Part shown: positions 29,648 to 30,301 of the stretch, piece by piece | Layout: every line of letters begins with the position of its first letter | Position numbering within the stretch: the stretch's first letter is position 1 | Virus record (IMG/VR): IMGVR_UViG_3300043410_001853 | Coordinates: 1 to 30,301 of that record | Direction: 5' to 3' (one strand) | Length of the DNA: 30,301 bases | Source of the DNA: a virus | Translations under genes and position numbers: made by a program | The notes under the pieces: model-generated | What the model was told of the DNA's origin: nothing | The model's input: only the letters and a program-made list of their open reading frames with translations | Database searches by the model: none

Positions 29648-30121
29648 TCAGAACTCCTTCCCACCTTCTTTCAGTCGGTTCTCCGGCTTGTGATCCGCGC
29701 GCTCCAGATTGTACTTCACCTTGCGCAGAATAGTGTGCACGATGCTGTGTTCCATGCCGGTGCCGCCAAGGAGATCACCAAGGCGGATGAACGTATCCGC
29801 GATCTCCTCTTCGAACATGCTGACACCAGGAAGATGATCGCTGGGAAGTCCCTTCCTCGCACCTTCCAGTGCTTCGGAGAGTTCACTGTGACTGAGCGCG
29901 ATGCGTTCGCCTACGTTGAGTTCGAGCGGCTCACCCGTCTTCGGGTCGTGCCACCAACCGCTAGCGACAGCTGCTGCGTGACAGTAGAGGATGAGATTTG
30001 TGAGTTGCGTCGTATCGTAGAGGCGCATGATCTGATGCGCTTCCACCATGAGCTTCGCGGTGTCCTGCGACAAGGTTGTGCGTACCGTGCGCAGCTTCGG
30101 AAACGTCTGTGTATCACTCAT
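29648..30121 (-). CDS. MazG-like nucleotide pyrophosphohydrolase, 157 aa
   Basis: Hydrolyses NTPs or related alarmone-like nucleotides to monophosphates and pyrophosphate in the MazG/all-alpha NTP-PPase superfamily. The metal-binding pattern ExxE(12-28)ExxD is present as E80-L-S-E83 within SHSELSEALEG and E106-I-A-D109 within FEEEIADTFIRLGDLL, 22 residues apart. An N-terminal helical extension (residues 1-50) precedes the domain, and the C-terminus HKPENRLKEGGKEF is conserved in some phage members. Phage MazG-like proteins are thought to adjust nucleotide or stress-alarmone pools of the host. The start overlaps the upstream stop as ATGA, with AAGGA nine bases before it. Confidence 0.8.
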   Translation of the reverse strand: MSDTQTFPKLRTVRTTLSQDTAKLMVEAHQIMRLYDTTQLTNLILYCHAAAVASGWWHDPKTGEPLELNVGERIALSHSELSEALEGARKGLPSDHLPGVSMFEEEIADTFIRLGDLLGGTGMEHSIVHTILRKVKYNLERADHKPENRLKEGGKEF

Positions 30122-30301
30122 GTAAGGAGGTCCTTCTCTTCTTTCGTAAGGAGGTCGTAATCCACGTGGACTGGCACTAGGGCAGGATCACGAGAAGGTA
30201 GCCAGCCAACTTCACCCTTCCCGTTTCGCACACTCTGGATCTTCCCTGCGGTTTGCAAGGAGAGCAGAATGTCTCCCAGCCGCTTGATGCTATCGAGGTT
30301 T
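30118..30301 (-). CDS. 3' part of a protein with possible winged-helix end (runs off right edge)
   Basis: An open leftward frame enters from the right edge and ends at TGA 30120-30118, inside the ATG of the MazG-like gene. The 60 visible residues contain LDSIKRLGDILLSLQTAGKI followed by QSVRNGKGEVGWLPSRDP. This is a helix, turn and beta-hairpin arrangement that fits the last helix and wing of a winged-helix domain, though it is too short to be sure. The tail YDLLTKEEKDLLT contains a repeated DLLT encoded by the 11-base repeat described among the findings. Confidence 0.65.
   Translation of the reverse strand, partial: NLDSIKRLGDILLSLQTAGKIQSVRNGKGEVGWLPSRDPALVPVHVDYDLLTKEEKDLLT
30122..30156 (-). 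promoter_or_regulatory. Two anti-SD-like repeats before the MazG-like start codon
   Basis: On the minus strand GACCTCCTTAC occurs at 30132-30122 and 30156-30146. Each contains ACCTCCTTA, the sequence at the 3' end of bacterial 16S rRNA. The gene's own AAGGA (30135-30131) could pair with TCCTT of the outer copy (30152-30148), hiding the ribosome site until upstream translation opens it. Confidence 0.35.

Noticed and set aside
1-30301. tRNA genes or integrase/attachment sites
   Set aside because: No cloverleaf-like sequence, integrase motif or att-like repeat was noticed in either strand, though a covariance search was not possible.

Overview
The window is part of the genome of a tailed, short-tailed (podovirus-like) bacteriophage, with no bacterial chromosomal genes. 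The evidence is a continuous rightward block of virion genes: a terminase with intact ATPase and nuclease motifs, a portal, a scaffold-like protein, a major capsid protein resembling the SU10/phiEco32 type (DUF5309-like), an adaptor, a beta-propeller nozzle-like protein and three large ejection-type proteins. No sheath, tape measure or tail-tube genes are seen. The host cannot be identified. Three exported proteins with Sec signal peptides and the trio of ejection proteins suggest a Gram-negative host. Replication, endolysin and polymerase genes are not in the window, so this is a fragment of a larger genome. No tRNA, CRISPR array or insertion sequence was found.

Layout. Bases 1-3974 hold nine small leftward genes of unknown function; the first runs off the left edge. 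Four of them (1-1589) are joined by three ATGA stop/start overlaps, and several end in the same xIEE tail. Bases 3975-4578 are a divergent control region packed with repeats: three copies of a motif with a palindromic TGTATATACA core, two direct copies and one inverted copy of a 20-bp element, and a 24-bp near-repeat pair. Bases 4579-6136 carry three consecutive genes for secreted proteins, one of which ends in a tail-fibre-type C-terminal module. Bases 6141-18414 are packaging, head and neck genes in canonical order, with paired hairpins before and after the major capsid gene. Bases 18480-27830 encode three large ejection-type proteins of 609, 746 and 1749 residues. Bases 27840-30301 are leftward genes again, meeting the virion operon tail-to-tail with a 9-bp gap. 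They include a MazG-like nucleotide pyrophosphohydrolase, a tandemly duplicated small protein pair and two possible winged-helix proteins.

How the parts fit. The rightward block is a late operon: small and large terminase package DNA through the portal into a shell of scaffold and capsid protein, the adaptor and nozzle close the head and form the short tail, and the large proteins are probably packed inside the head and ejected with the DNA. The leftward genes are probably early or middle host-takeover functions controlled from the central divergent region. The most unusual features are the secreted trio at the head of the late operon, including a fibre-like protein with a perfect signal-peptidase site, and the repeat-dense control region.
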